Assembly (NCBI GenBank): GCA_029239575.1
Contig: JARBUP010000142.1
Coordinates: forward strand, 1 to 9,642
Length of the DNA: 9,642 nt
Reading direction: 5' to 3'
Source of the DNA: Bacillota bacterium
GTDB taxonomy: Bacteria; Bacillota; Clostridia; Tissierellales; Sedimentibacteraceae
Below are positions 1 to 6,127 of the stretch, in pieces. A program made the position numbers and the translations under genes. A model generated the notes under the pieces. It searched no databases. It saw only the letters and a list, made by a program, of their open reading frames with translations, and was not told where the DNA came from. Each line of letters starts with the position of its first letter. Positions within the stretch are counted from its first letter, which is position 1.

Positions 1-437
1 TAAATATCAGTTTCTATTTCAGAATATTCTGGGTTGATTCTCAAACCGCAGCTTATTTTTTTATCCACAGATTTTACTTTTTCTTTGTACTTTTTCCACT
101 GTGATGGTGAGTTAAACACAATATGGTCTGAAATTTTAATTATTTCATCCATTTCTTCTTCCCTATATGCAGGAGAATAAATGTGCGTTTCGCCCTCACT
201 CATTTCTTCGTGGCCAAGTTTAGCTTCAAACAATGAACTTGCAGCTGTGCCACTTAAATACTTTCCTATTAAAGGATACAGTGAATACATTGAAAAAGCC
301 TTTTGTGCTAATAGTATTTTGCAGCCCGTTCTGTCCATTACGCTTTTTAAAATTTCAAGGTTTTTTATAAGTAATCTCTCATCCACTATATAACATGGTG
401 TGGGTAAAGAGTTAATATTTATATCCAATTTATTCAT
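1..437 (-). CDS. nspC: Carboxynorspermidine/carboxyspermidine decarboxylase, N-terminal part (cut by left window edge)
   Basis: PLP-dependent decarboxylase that removes the carboxyl group from carboxyspermidine or carboxynorspermidine, giving spermidine or norspermidine. It has the alanine-racemase-like (fold III) architecture. I translated 145 codons from the ATG at 437; the rest lies beyond position 1. The N-terminus contains LPTPCYIVDE (residues 11-20), then LLAQKAFSM, in which Lys46 is the expected PLP-binding lysine. After these come GTAASSLFEAKLG (about 63-75) and GLRINPEYSEIETD near the cut. These blocks are characteristic of NspC and of the related diaminopimelate-decarboxylase superfamily; the AQKAF block favours NspC. 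The start codon shares one base with the TAA stop of the preceding dehydrogenase gene (TAATG), so translation is probably coupled. It is the last visible gene of the polyamine operon. The family is firm; which triamine it makes is not determined by the visible part. Confidence 0.93.
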   Translation of the reverse strand, partial: MNKLDININSLPTPCYIVDERLLIKNLEILKSVMDRTGCKILLAQKAFSMYSLYPLIGKYLSGTAASSLFEAKLGHEEMSEGETHIYSPAYREEEMDEIIKISDHIVFNSPSQWKKYKEKVKSVDKKISCGLRINPEYSEIETDI

Positions 438-1639
438 TAGTCAACAAGCTCCGGATTGAAACTTTCTTGCCATGGAAGACCCCATTTGTTTAATGCTTCC
501 ATGAATGGATCTGGATCAAATTCTTCTATATTATATACGCCTGGTTTTTGCCATTTTCCAGTCATAACCATCATAGCACCGATCATAGCAGGAACTCCAG
601 TTGTGTAAGAAATTGCTTGTGAACCAACTTCTCTGTAACATTCTTCATGGTCGCAAACATTGTATAAATAATATGTTTTGTCTTTGCCGTCTTTTTTACC
701 TTGGAAAATACATCCTATATTTGTTTTACCTTTTGTTCTTGGTCCTAATGAAGCTGGGTCAGGAAGAACTGCTTTTAAGAATTGTAAAGGAACAATTTTT
801 TGACCATTGAAATCAATTGGTTCAATTGAAGTCATTCCTACATTTTCCAAAACTTTTAAATGTGTTAAATAGCTTTGACCAAATGTCATGAAAAATCTTA
901 TTCTTTTGATTCCTGGTATGTTAATTCCAAGAGATTCTAATTCTTCATGGTGTAAAAGATACATATCTTTTTCGCCTATCACTGGGAAATTATAAACTCT
1001 TTTTATTTCCATAGGTTCTGTTTCAACCCAATCTCCATTTTCCCAGTAGCTGCCTTTAGCAGTAATTTCTCTTATGTTTATTTCAGGGTTGAAGTTTGTT
1101 GCAAATGGATAACCGTGGTCACCTGCATTTGCATCAAGTATATCTATATAATTTATTTCGTCGAAATGGTGTTTTAAAGCATATGCTGAAAATACGCTTG
1201 TAACTCCTGGGTCAAAACCGCTTCCTAATAAAGCAGTGATACCAGCTTTTTCAAATCTTTCTCTGTAAGCCCATTGCCAGCTGTATTCAAATTTTGCAGT
1301 GTCCAATGGCTCATAGTTAGCTGTGTCAATATAATGTGTTTTTGTTGCTAAACATGCATCCATTATAGTTAAATCTTGATATGGCAATGCAAGGTTTAAA
1401 ACAACTTCTGGTTTAAAAGAGTTGATTAATTCAATTAATTCTGGAACATTATCAGCATCAACCTGTGCAGTATGAATTATTGTTTTTGTTTTACCAACTA
1501 ATTGTTCTTTTATTGCATCGCATTTTGATTTTGTTCTGCTTGCTATCATTATTTCTTCGAATATTTCTGAGTTTTGACAACATTTGTGAATTGCTACGGA
1601 AGCAACTCCTCCTGCTCCTATTATTAAGCACTTACCCAT
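437..1639 (-). CDS. Carboxynorspermidine/carboxyspermidine dehydrogenase (saccharopine-dehydrogenase-like)
   Basis: NAD(P)H-dependent enzyme that condenses aspartate beta-semialdehyde with a diamine (putrescine or diaminopropane) and reduces the Schiff base to carboxyspermidine or carboxynorspermidine. It supplies the substrate of NspC encoded directly downstream. I place the start at the ATG at 1639 (400 residues): AAGGAGG lies a few bases upstream, and the protein then opens with MGKCLIIGAGGVA, a clean Rossmann start with the GxGG(V/A)A dinucleotide motif at residues 8-13. An upstream in-frame GTG at 1693 would read through an interspersed repeat and is not credible. Other family blocks are ASRT (33-36), NLALPYQD (82-89), THYIDTANYE (101-110) and GSGFDPGVTSVF (139-150). 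The length agrees with the Lys9-like carboxynorspermidine synthases (about 400 aa). A 71-base gap holding a palindromic repeat separates it from speB, yet the orientation and pathway logic keep it in the operon. A plain saccharopine dehydrogenase is less likely because nspC is adjacent. Confidence 0.93.
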   Translation of the reverse strand: MGKCLIIGAGGVASVAIHKCCQNSEIFEEIMIASRTKSKCDAIKEQLVGKTKTIIHTAQVDADNVPELIELINSFKPEVVLNLALPYQDLTIMDACLATKTHYIDTANYEPLDTAKFEYSWQWAYRERFEKAGITALLGSGFDPGVTSVFSAYALKHHFDEINYIDILDANAGDHGYPFATNFNPEINIREITAKGSYWENGDWVETEPMEIKRVYNFPVIGEKDMYLLHHEELESLGINIPGIKRIRFFMTFGQSYLTHLKVLENVGMTSIEPIDFNGQKIVPLQFLKAVLPDPASLGPRTKGKTNIGCIFQGKKDGKDKTYYLYNVCDHEECYREVGSQAISYTTGVPAMIGAMMVMTGKWQKPGVYNIEEFDPDPFMEALNKWGLPWQESFNPELVD

Positions 1640-1671
1640 TAAAATTTCCTCCTTGAGTTTAAAAAAATTGT

Positions 1672-1709
1672 TGTCATTCTGAAGATTCTTCACTGCGTTC
1701 AGAATGACA
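1672..1709 (-). repeat. Intra-operon palindromic copy of the interspersed repeat
   Basis: Perfect 12-bp inverted repeat TGTCATTCTGAA (1672-1683) and TTCAGAATGACA (1698-1709), with a 14-base loop. Loop and right arm carry GATTCTTCACTGCGTTC, the reverse complement of the repeat core seen at 5905, 6003 and 6041 and on the same strand as 8519-8539. It begins one base after the speB stop codon and ends about 20 bases before the dehydrogenase ribosome binding site. In the mRNA it would form a hairpin between the two cistrons. No U-tract follows on the minus strand, so it is not an obvious intrinsic terminator. Confidence 0.85.
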
Positions 1710-1710
1710 G

Positions 1711-2562
1711 TTATTTATATATCATCAATAATAATTCTCTTAAAAACTTACATGCTAATGCAGTTGATGCTCCTGTTGCATCAAGTGGTGGTGACAATTC
1801 ATTTATGTCCATACCAACTATATTTAATTTAGAAACTTTTTCTGCTGCTTTTAAAAGTTCATTGTATGTTACACCGCCAGCTTCTGGAGTTCCTGTTCCA
1901 GGGAATACTGATGTGTCAAGCACATCTAAATCTATTGTAAAATAAACTGGTTTATCTTTTAATTTTTCTATTGTTTCATCCAATGTGTCAAAATTAAACA
2001 TACATGTGTTCACATGTTCTTTTCCCCAATAAATTTCTTCTCTGCAGCCGCTTCTTATGCCAAATTGATTTATTTTTCCGTCTCCAAGAATATCCCAACA
2101 TCTTCGTATTACAGATGCATGGGATAAAGATTCGCCTAAAAATTCATCCCTTAAATCTGCATGGGCATCAAAATGTATTATATGAAGGTCTTCATATTTT
2201 TTTGCAACACCTCTTACTGCTCCTAAAGAAACTAAATGTTCTCCACCTAACATTAAAGGCATTTTTTCATCCTTCAATATGTCAGAAACTCTGCTTTCAA
2301 TTTCGTTTAAAACTTTTTCTGTATTTCCAAATGGAAGTTCCAAATCCCCTCCATCAAAAACATATATATCTTCTAAATCCTTATCTTGATATGTACTGTA
2401 TGTTTCAATGGAATAAGATTCATTCCTAATAGCTGCTGAAGCAAATCTTGTACCAGGACGGTATGAAGTTGTGCCATCAAATGGTGCTCCAAAAATAACT
2501 ATTTTGCTATCTTCATATTCACTGTCACAGCCTATAAATGTGTGAATATTCTTATTTATCAT
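1711..2562 (-). CDS. speB: Agmatinase (agmatine ureohydrolase)
   Basis: Cytosolic binuclear-manganese hydrolase that splits agmatine into putrescine and urea; member of the arginase/agmatinase/formiminoglutamase family. All metal ligands are present: GGEHLVS (His109), DAHAD (Asp132, His134, Asp136) and DLDVLD (Asp211, Asp213). The family signature DLDVLDTSVFPGTGTPEAGG follows directly and favours agmatinase over arginase. SHASVIR (148-153) and the C-terminal MDINELSPPLD are also typical. Its 283 residues are a normal length. The ATG at 2562 overlaps the end of speE by 11 bp and is preceded by AAGGAG lying inside speE, so the two genes are translationally coupled. Together with SpeA it makes the arginine-to-putrescine branch that feeds both aminopropyl-transfer routes of the operon. 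Confidence 0.95.
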   Translation of the reverse strand: MINKNIHTFIGCDSEYEDSKIVIFGAPFDGTTSYRPGTRFASAAIRNESYSIETYSTYQDKDLEDIYVFDGGDLELPFGNTEKVLNEIESRVSDILKDEKMPLMLGGEHLVSLGAVRGVAKKYEDLHIIHFDAHADLRDEFLGESLSHASVIRRCWDILGDGKINQFGIRSGCREEIYWGKEHVNTCMFNFDTLDETIEKLKDKPVYFTIDLDVLDTSVFPGTGTPEAGGVTYNELLKAAEKVSKLNIVGMDINELSPPLDATGASTALACKFLRELLLMIYK

Positions 2563-3403
2563 AATTCAAAAGCTCCTTTACATAATTTGGTATAGCAAAA
2601 GATCCTTTGTGTAAATCTGTATTATAATATTTTGTTTTAATATTTAAAAAATTCCAAGCTTCTTCATTTAAATGCTTTATTGGATCATATTTTTTAGATG
2701 CAAATCCAAACATCCAATGTCCTGATGGATATGTTGGAATATGTACTTGATAAACTCTTGCAACTTCAAAAACAGATTTAATTTTTTCATGAGCTCTTTG
2801 CATTGCTATAGCATCATTTGTATAATATGGGCTTTCATGTTGATTAACCAATATGCCATCTTCTTTTAACGCTTTAAAGCAGTTGCCATAAAATTCTTTT
2901 GTAAATAAATCTTCTCCAGGTCCAAATGGGTCCGTTGAATCAACAATTATTAAATCATATTCATCATGTTTTGTTCTAACAAATTTAAGGCCATCTTCAA
3001 AATATAAATTAACTCTTTCATCAGTTAATTTGCAAGCTGTTTGAGGTATATGCTCTTTGCATACTTCAACAACTTTTTCGTCTATTTCAACCATGTCAAT
3101 TTGCTCTATATTGTTATAACGAGTTAATTCACGAACAGTACCACCGTCTCCAGCTCCGATAACTAACACTTTTTTAATATTAGGATTAACTGCCATAGGA
3201 ACATGAACTATCATTTCATGATAAATGAACTCATCTTTTTCAGTTATCATTAAAAAACCGTCAAGCACCAAAACTTTTCCAAACTCATATGATTCAAACA
3301 CATCTATTCTTTGAAAATCACTTTGTAAAGATACAATTTGTTTATCTACTTTCATAGAAAACTTTACATTGCTTGTATGTTCTTCCGTATACCATAATTC
3401 CAT
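2552..3403 (-). CDS. speE: Spermidine synthase (putrescine aminopropyltransferase)
   Basis: Transfers the aminopropyl group of decarboxylated S-adenosylmethionine to putrescine, giving spermidine and methylthioadenosine. The 283-residue protein has the short N-terminal beta domain (QSDFQRIDVFESYEFGKVL, 27-45; LDGFLMITEKDEFIYHEM, 47-64). The Rossmann methyltransferase-like core follows, with VIGAGDGGTVRE (81-92), MVEID (104-108), and DSTDPFGPGEDLF (155-167) in which Asp155 is the catalytic aspartate. PTYPSGHWMF (223-232) is a further conserved block. These are the residues of ordinary bacterial spermidine synthases; nothing marks it as a spermine or thermospermine synthase, though specificity cannot be settled by eye. 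It starts two bases after the speA stop, and its ribosome binding site (GGAGG, about 3411-3415) is built from the last speA codons. Its donor substrate comes from SpeD, encoded at the head of the operon. Confidence 0.95.
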   Translation of the reverse strand: MELWYTEEHTSNVKFSMKVDKQIVSLQSDFQRIDVFESYEFGKVLVLDGFLMITEKDEFIYHEMIVHVPMAVNPNIKKVLVIGAGDGGTVRELTRYNNIEQIDMVEIDEKVVEVCKEHIPQTACKLTDERVNLYFEDGLKFVRTKHDEYDLIIVDSTDPFGPGEDLFTKEFYGNCFKALKEDGILVNQHESPYYTNDAIAMQRAHEKIKSVFEVARVYQVHIPTYPSGHWMFGFASKKYDPIKHLNEEAWNFLNIKTKYYNTDLHKGSFAIPNYVKELLNYDK

Positions 3404-3405
3404 AA

Positions 3406-4884
3406 TTATTCCTCCACCACTACATTGATATTTTCAACGTCCATATCCTGAGTTCCCATTAACAAGCTTCCTTTTTCTTTTGCATAATCTACATAGCTTA
3501 TTATTTCATCAGTAATTTTTTCACCAGGCGCCAATACCGGAATTCCAGGTGGATATGCCATTATAAATTCGCCAGATATTTTTCCACTACTTTCATGTAT
3601 AGGAACAGACTTTTTGCTACTGTAAAAAGCTTTTTGTGGAGCAACTATTACTTCAGGGTTAATGTAATCATGGTCAAACATTCCAACAGGGTCCTTAGAA
3701 TAAATTCTTTTAATTTCAGCAAGAGCAGAAATCAATCTTTCTATTTCCATATACCTATCTCCTGCAGATATGATTGCAAGAATATTTCCTAAATCTCCAA
3801 ATTCAATTTGAATTCCATATTCATCACGGAGTATATCATAAACTTCAATTCCAGCAAGTCCAATGTCTCTTGTGTTGATGGACAGTTTTGTTTTATCAAA
3901 ATTAAATACTGCATCACCATCTATTATTTCTTCATCATAAGCATAATATCCACCAAGCTTATTTATTTCGCCACGAGCATACTCTGCAAACTCAACAGTT
4001 TTTTTGAACATTTCTTTGCCGTATAAACTTAAACTTTTCCTTGCAATATCAAGAGAAGCCATCAACAAATATGATGCGCTTGTAGATTGAGTTAAGCTTA
4101 TTATTTGTCTTACATAATCTACGAAATTATCATCAACACTTTCACCACATAACAAAATAGAACTCTGTGTTAATGAGCCTCCTGTTTTGTGTATACTAAC
4201 AGCTGCCATATCAGCACCCGCTGCCATAGCAGAAACAGGCATATTATCTCCAAAATAAAAATGAGTTCCATGAGCTTCATCTACTAAAACAAGCATGTTA
4301 TTTTTATGTGCTACTTCAACTATTTTCTCAAGATCCGAACATATTCCATAATATGTCGGGTTATTTATAAGTATTGCCTTTGCATCCGGATGTTCTTCAA
4401 TTGCTTTTTCAATATCTTTAACACTCATACCAAGAGCAATTCCAAGTCTTTTATTTATTCCTGGATTTATGTAAACAGGAACCGCGCCACAAACTACTAA
4501 AGAATTTATAGCACTTTTATGAACATTTCTTGGCATTATAATTTTGTCCCCTGCTTTACAAGCGGACATAACCATTGTTTGTACTGCTTGAGTTGTTCCA
4601 TTAACTATGAAAAAACAATCCTTAGCACCAAATGCTTCAGCAGCTAAATCCTGTGCATCTTTTATAACTGAAACAGGATGTGATAAGTTATCGAGGTTTT
4701 TCATTGAGTTTACATCGATTTTCAATAATCTTTCACCAAAAAAATCTGTGAGCTCTTTGTCCCCTCTTCCGCCCTTATGACCCGGTACATCAAAACGTAC
4801 AACTCTGTTATTTATATGTTTATCTAAAGCCTCAGCAATGGGCGCATTATTTTGAGTTACTTCAGTATTTCTTCTTTTATCCAT
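3406..4884 (-). CDS. speA: Arginine decarboxylase, PLP fold-type I (Orn/Lys/Arg decarboxylase family)
   Basis: Decarboxylates arginine to agmatine, the substrate of the SpeB encoded in the same operon. The 492-residue length and the layout match the short Bacillus SpeA-like members of the Orn/Lys/Arg decarboxylase family, not the large E. coli-type biosynthetic enzyme. Visible blocks are FDVPGHKGGRG (31-41), VNGTTQAVQ (94-102), NNPTYYG (174-180), DEAHGTHF (202-209, Asp202 contacting the PLP ring nitrogen) and SIHKTGGSLTQSS with the Schiff-base Lys233. The C-terminal domain carries MAYPPGIPVLAPGE, typical of the family. Lysine decarboxylases share these motifs, so the substrate is inferred from the neighbouring agmatinase. 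The ATG at 4884 has AAGGAG about 13 bases upstream, a rather long spacing. It begins 17 bases after the speD stop. Confidence 0.93.
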   Translation of the reverse strand: MDKRRNTEVTQNNAPIAEALDKHINNRVVRFDVPGHKGGRGDKELTDFFGERLLKIDVNSMKNLDNLSHPVSVIKDAQDLAAEAFGAKDCFFIVNGTTQAVQTMVMSACKAGDKIIMPRNVHKSAINSLVVCGAVPVYINPGINKRLGIALGMSVKDIEKAIEEHPDAKAILINNPTYYGICSDLEKIVEVAHKNNMLVLVDEAHGTHFYFGDNMPVSAMAAGADMAAVSIHKTGGSLTQSSILLCGESVDDNFVDYVRQIISLTQSTSASYLLMASLDIARKSLSLYGKEMFKKTVEFAEYARGEINKLGGYYAYDEEIIDGDAVFNFDKTKLSINTRDIGLAGIEVYDILRDEYGIQIEFGDLGNILAIISAGDRYMEIERLISALAEIKRIYSKDPVGMFDHDYINPEVIVAPQKAFYSSKKSVPIHESSGKISGEFIMAYPPGIPVLAPGEKITDEIISYVDYAKEKGSLLMGTQDMDVENINVVVEE

Positions 4885-4901
4885 ACTATTATCAATTCTC
4901 C

Positions 4902-5723
4902 TTATTTATCGTAAATGTTCATGCCGCTGAATATTTCAATCATCTCTCTACGAAGTTTATTAGTTATTTCAAGCCTTTTTTTAGGTGGCAACTCATAAAC
5001 ATCTTTGTTAAACAGATAATTTTGCAGATCAATTTCTTTAATAAGCATTTTTGTATGGAATGTATTTGATTGATAAACATTAACATCTATAGCATCATAT
5101 TTAGTGAGTGTTTTGTCATCTACATAATCTTGTATGGATGTAATGTTATGATCTATATAAAACTTTTTACCTTCGATGTCCCTTGTAAAACCTCGAACGC
5201 GGTAATCAATAGTAATGATATCTGATTCAAAGCTGTCTATTAAAAAATCCAATGCATTAAGCGGAGAAATTTCACCACATGTTGATACATCTATATCTAC
5301 ACGAAAAGTAGATATAGCATTTCCTGGATGATGTTCTGGGAAAGTATGAACAGTTACATGGCTTTTATCTAAATGAGCATGTATTGTTTCATTTTGCAAA
5401 CATTGAATAGTTTTTCCCTGATTACATGAAGGATCTATATCATCGGGCAACAAAGCACCTTCAGCAATTAAAATATTTACTGAAGCTCCTTGTGGATCAT
5501 AGTCTTGTTTTGAAATATTTAAAACATGTGCACCAATCATTTCTGTAACTTTACACAATATATTTGTAAGTCTTTCGGAATTATATTGTTCATCAATATA
5601 TTCTATATAATCCTTTTGCTCTCTCTCACTTTTTGCGTAGCAAACATCATAAATGTTAAAGCTAAGTGACTTTGTAAGATTATTAAAGCCATACAATGCC
5701 AGCTTTTTTTCCAACCCTAACAT
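4902..5723 (-). CDS. speD: S-adenosylmethionine decarboxylase proenzyme (E. coli type, pyruvoyl enzyme)
   Basis: Makes decarboxylated S-adenosylmethionine, the aminopropyl donor for SpeE. The protein is clearly of the long E. coli SpeD type (273 aa from the ATG; E. coli about 264), not the short Bacillus/Thermotoga type. LYGFNNLTKSLSFNIYD near the N-terminus, QDYDPQGASV and TIDYRVRGFTRDI are near-identical to the E. coli protein as I know it. Self-cleavage is expected in HLDKSH between Lys121 and Ser122 (numbered from the GTG at 5726), with Ser122 becoming the pyruvoyl group. STCG supplies the conserved Cys150, equivalent to E. coli Cys140. The ATG at 5723 is preferred: AAAGG sits five bases upstream of it but only two bases from the GTG at 5726. 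It is the first gene of the operon and lies just behind a strong promoter. Confidence 0.95.
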   Translation of the reverse strand: MLGLEKKLALYGFNNLTKSLSFNIYDVCYAKSEREQKDYIEYIDEQYNSERLTNILCKVTEMIGAHVLNISKQDYDPQGASVNILIAEGALLPDDIDPSCNQGKTIQCLQNETIHAHLDKSHVTVHTFPEHHPGNAISTFRVDIDVSTCGEISPLNALDFLIDSFESDIITIDYRVRGFTRDIEGKKFYIDHNITSIQDYVDDKTLTKYDAIDVNVYQSNTFHTKMLIKEIDLQNYLFNKDVYELPPKKRLEITNKLRREMIEIFSGMNIYDK

Positions 5724-5750
5724 CACAACCTTTCTTTTAAAATCAAGATT

Positions 5751-5780
5751 ATTATTGCATATTTTAGTTTTAAATGCAAT
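5751..5780 (-). promoter_or_regulatory. Promoter of the polyamine operon, overlapping an inverted repeat
   Basis: On the minus strand, TTGCAT (5774-5779) and AATAAT (5751-5756) are 17 bases apart, and TGC directly before the -10 gives an extended -10 element. A start near 5744 would leave a leader of about 20 bases before speD, too short for a riboswitch. The promoter is spanned by a 7-bp inverted repeat, ATTGCAT/ATGCAAT (5754-5760 and 5774-5780), placed over the -35 and the upstream edge of the -10. That could be an operator, though in such AT-rich DNA chance is possible. The promoter is seen in sequence; regulation is inference. Confidence 0.7.
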
Positions 5781-5897
5781 AATTTTATTCTTTGTAAATT
5801 TTTCTTTTTTTTATTGATATTGTAATTAATTTTTTATGTAATAAATTGAAATTAACTATTGTCACTATATGAATATACTAATCAATCATTTATCACC

Positions 5898-5930
5898 TGT
5901 CATTGAACGCAGTGAAGAATCTTTTCTCTC
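5898..5930 (+). repeat. Interspersed repeat, copy A
   Basis: TGTCATT followed by GAACGCAGTGAAGAATCTTT (5905-5924) and a pyrimidine tail TCTCTC. Compared with copy D at 6032 it lacks the CT between TGTCATT and GAACGC. At 5934-5940 another TGTCATT starts a degenerate unit that loses the core sequence. Confidence 0.8.
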
Positions 5931-5952
5931 TGTTGTCATTAGATGAAGATAC

Positions 5953-5999
5953 TAAGCGATAAACACAAAATCAAAAACATGATTTTGGTTTCCTGCTTA
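5953..5999. repeat. Imperfect inverted repeat nested in the repeat cluster
   Basis: TAAGC (5953-5957) pairs with GCTTA (5995-5999). The arms continue inward, with small interruptions, to AAAATCA and TGATTTT around a short AAAACA-type loop. The arm sequences resemble neither the repeat core nor the flanking genes. It sits exactly between the degenerate unit and copy C, so it looks like a separate element or a diverged spacer. Confidence 0.6.
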
Positions 6000-6029
6000 T
6001 CTGAACGCAGTGAAGAATCTTTTCTCTCC
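6000..6029 (+). repeat. Interspersed repeat, copy C
   Basis: TCTGAACGCAGTGAAGAATC (6000-6019) followed by TTTTCTCTCC. The core GAACGCAGTGAAGAATCTTT occupies 6003-6022. It is directly repeated 38 bases further on as copy D, making a short tandem pair. Confidence 0.85.
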
Positions 6030-6031
6030 GT

Positions 6032-6066
6032 TGTCATTCTGAACGCAGTGAAGAATCTTTTCTTTT
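6032..6066 (+). repeat. Interspersed repeat, copy D (full-length unit)
   Basis: The most complete unit in this orientation: TGTCATTCT (6032-6040) then GAACGCAGTGAAGAATCTTT (6041-6060) and a T/C-rich tail. It defines the consensus used to recognise the other copies, and its TGTCATTCTGAA end matches the arm of the palindrome at 1672-1709. Confidence 0.85.
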
Positions 6067-6127
6067 CTTTCTATATATATTAATACCCAATAACTTAAAA
6101 TTAAGCAATTTATTTTTAAAAATTACT

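Larger units (their letters stand above)
5781..6127. other. Gene-free interval: AT-rich upstream region and repeat cluster
   Basis: No open reading frame, tRNA or structured leader is recognisable here. Positions 5781-5890 are simple AT-rich sequence directly upstream of the speD promoter. Positions 5898-6061 hold three good copies and one degenerate copy of the interspersed repeat, with an imperfect inverted repeat nested between them. Positions 6062-6127, just behind the panE-type gene, show only a weak CTTAA/TTAAG hairpin and no convincing terminator. Confidence 0.7.

Noticed and set aside
1640..1693. N-terminal extension of the carboxyspermidine dehydrogenase from a GTG at 1693
   Set aside because: The extension is translated from the palindromic repeat, and a strong AAGGAGG directly before the ATG at 1639 gives a normal Rossmann N-terminus.
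2004..2429. Plus-strand 141-codon open frame
   Set aside because: It lies entirely antisense within speB, which has all its metal-binding motifs; the composition is Leu/His/Phe-rich as typical of a shadow frame.
5774..5779. Shared regulation of speD and the flavodiiron gene because both -35 boxes read TTGCAT
   Set aside because: A single shared hexamer is expected by chance among promoters, and the flanking inverted repeat is absent at 8432-8460.
5898..6066. CRISPR array
   Set aside because: Repeat units are unevenly spaced (98 and 38 bases), differ in length, occur elsewhere in both orientations, and there are no unique spacers of constant length or cas genes.
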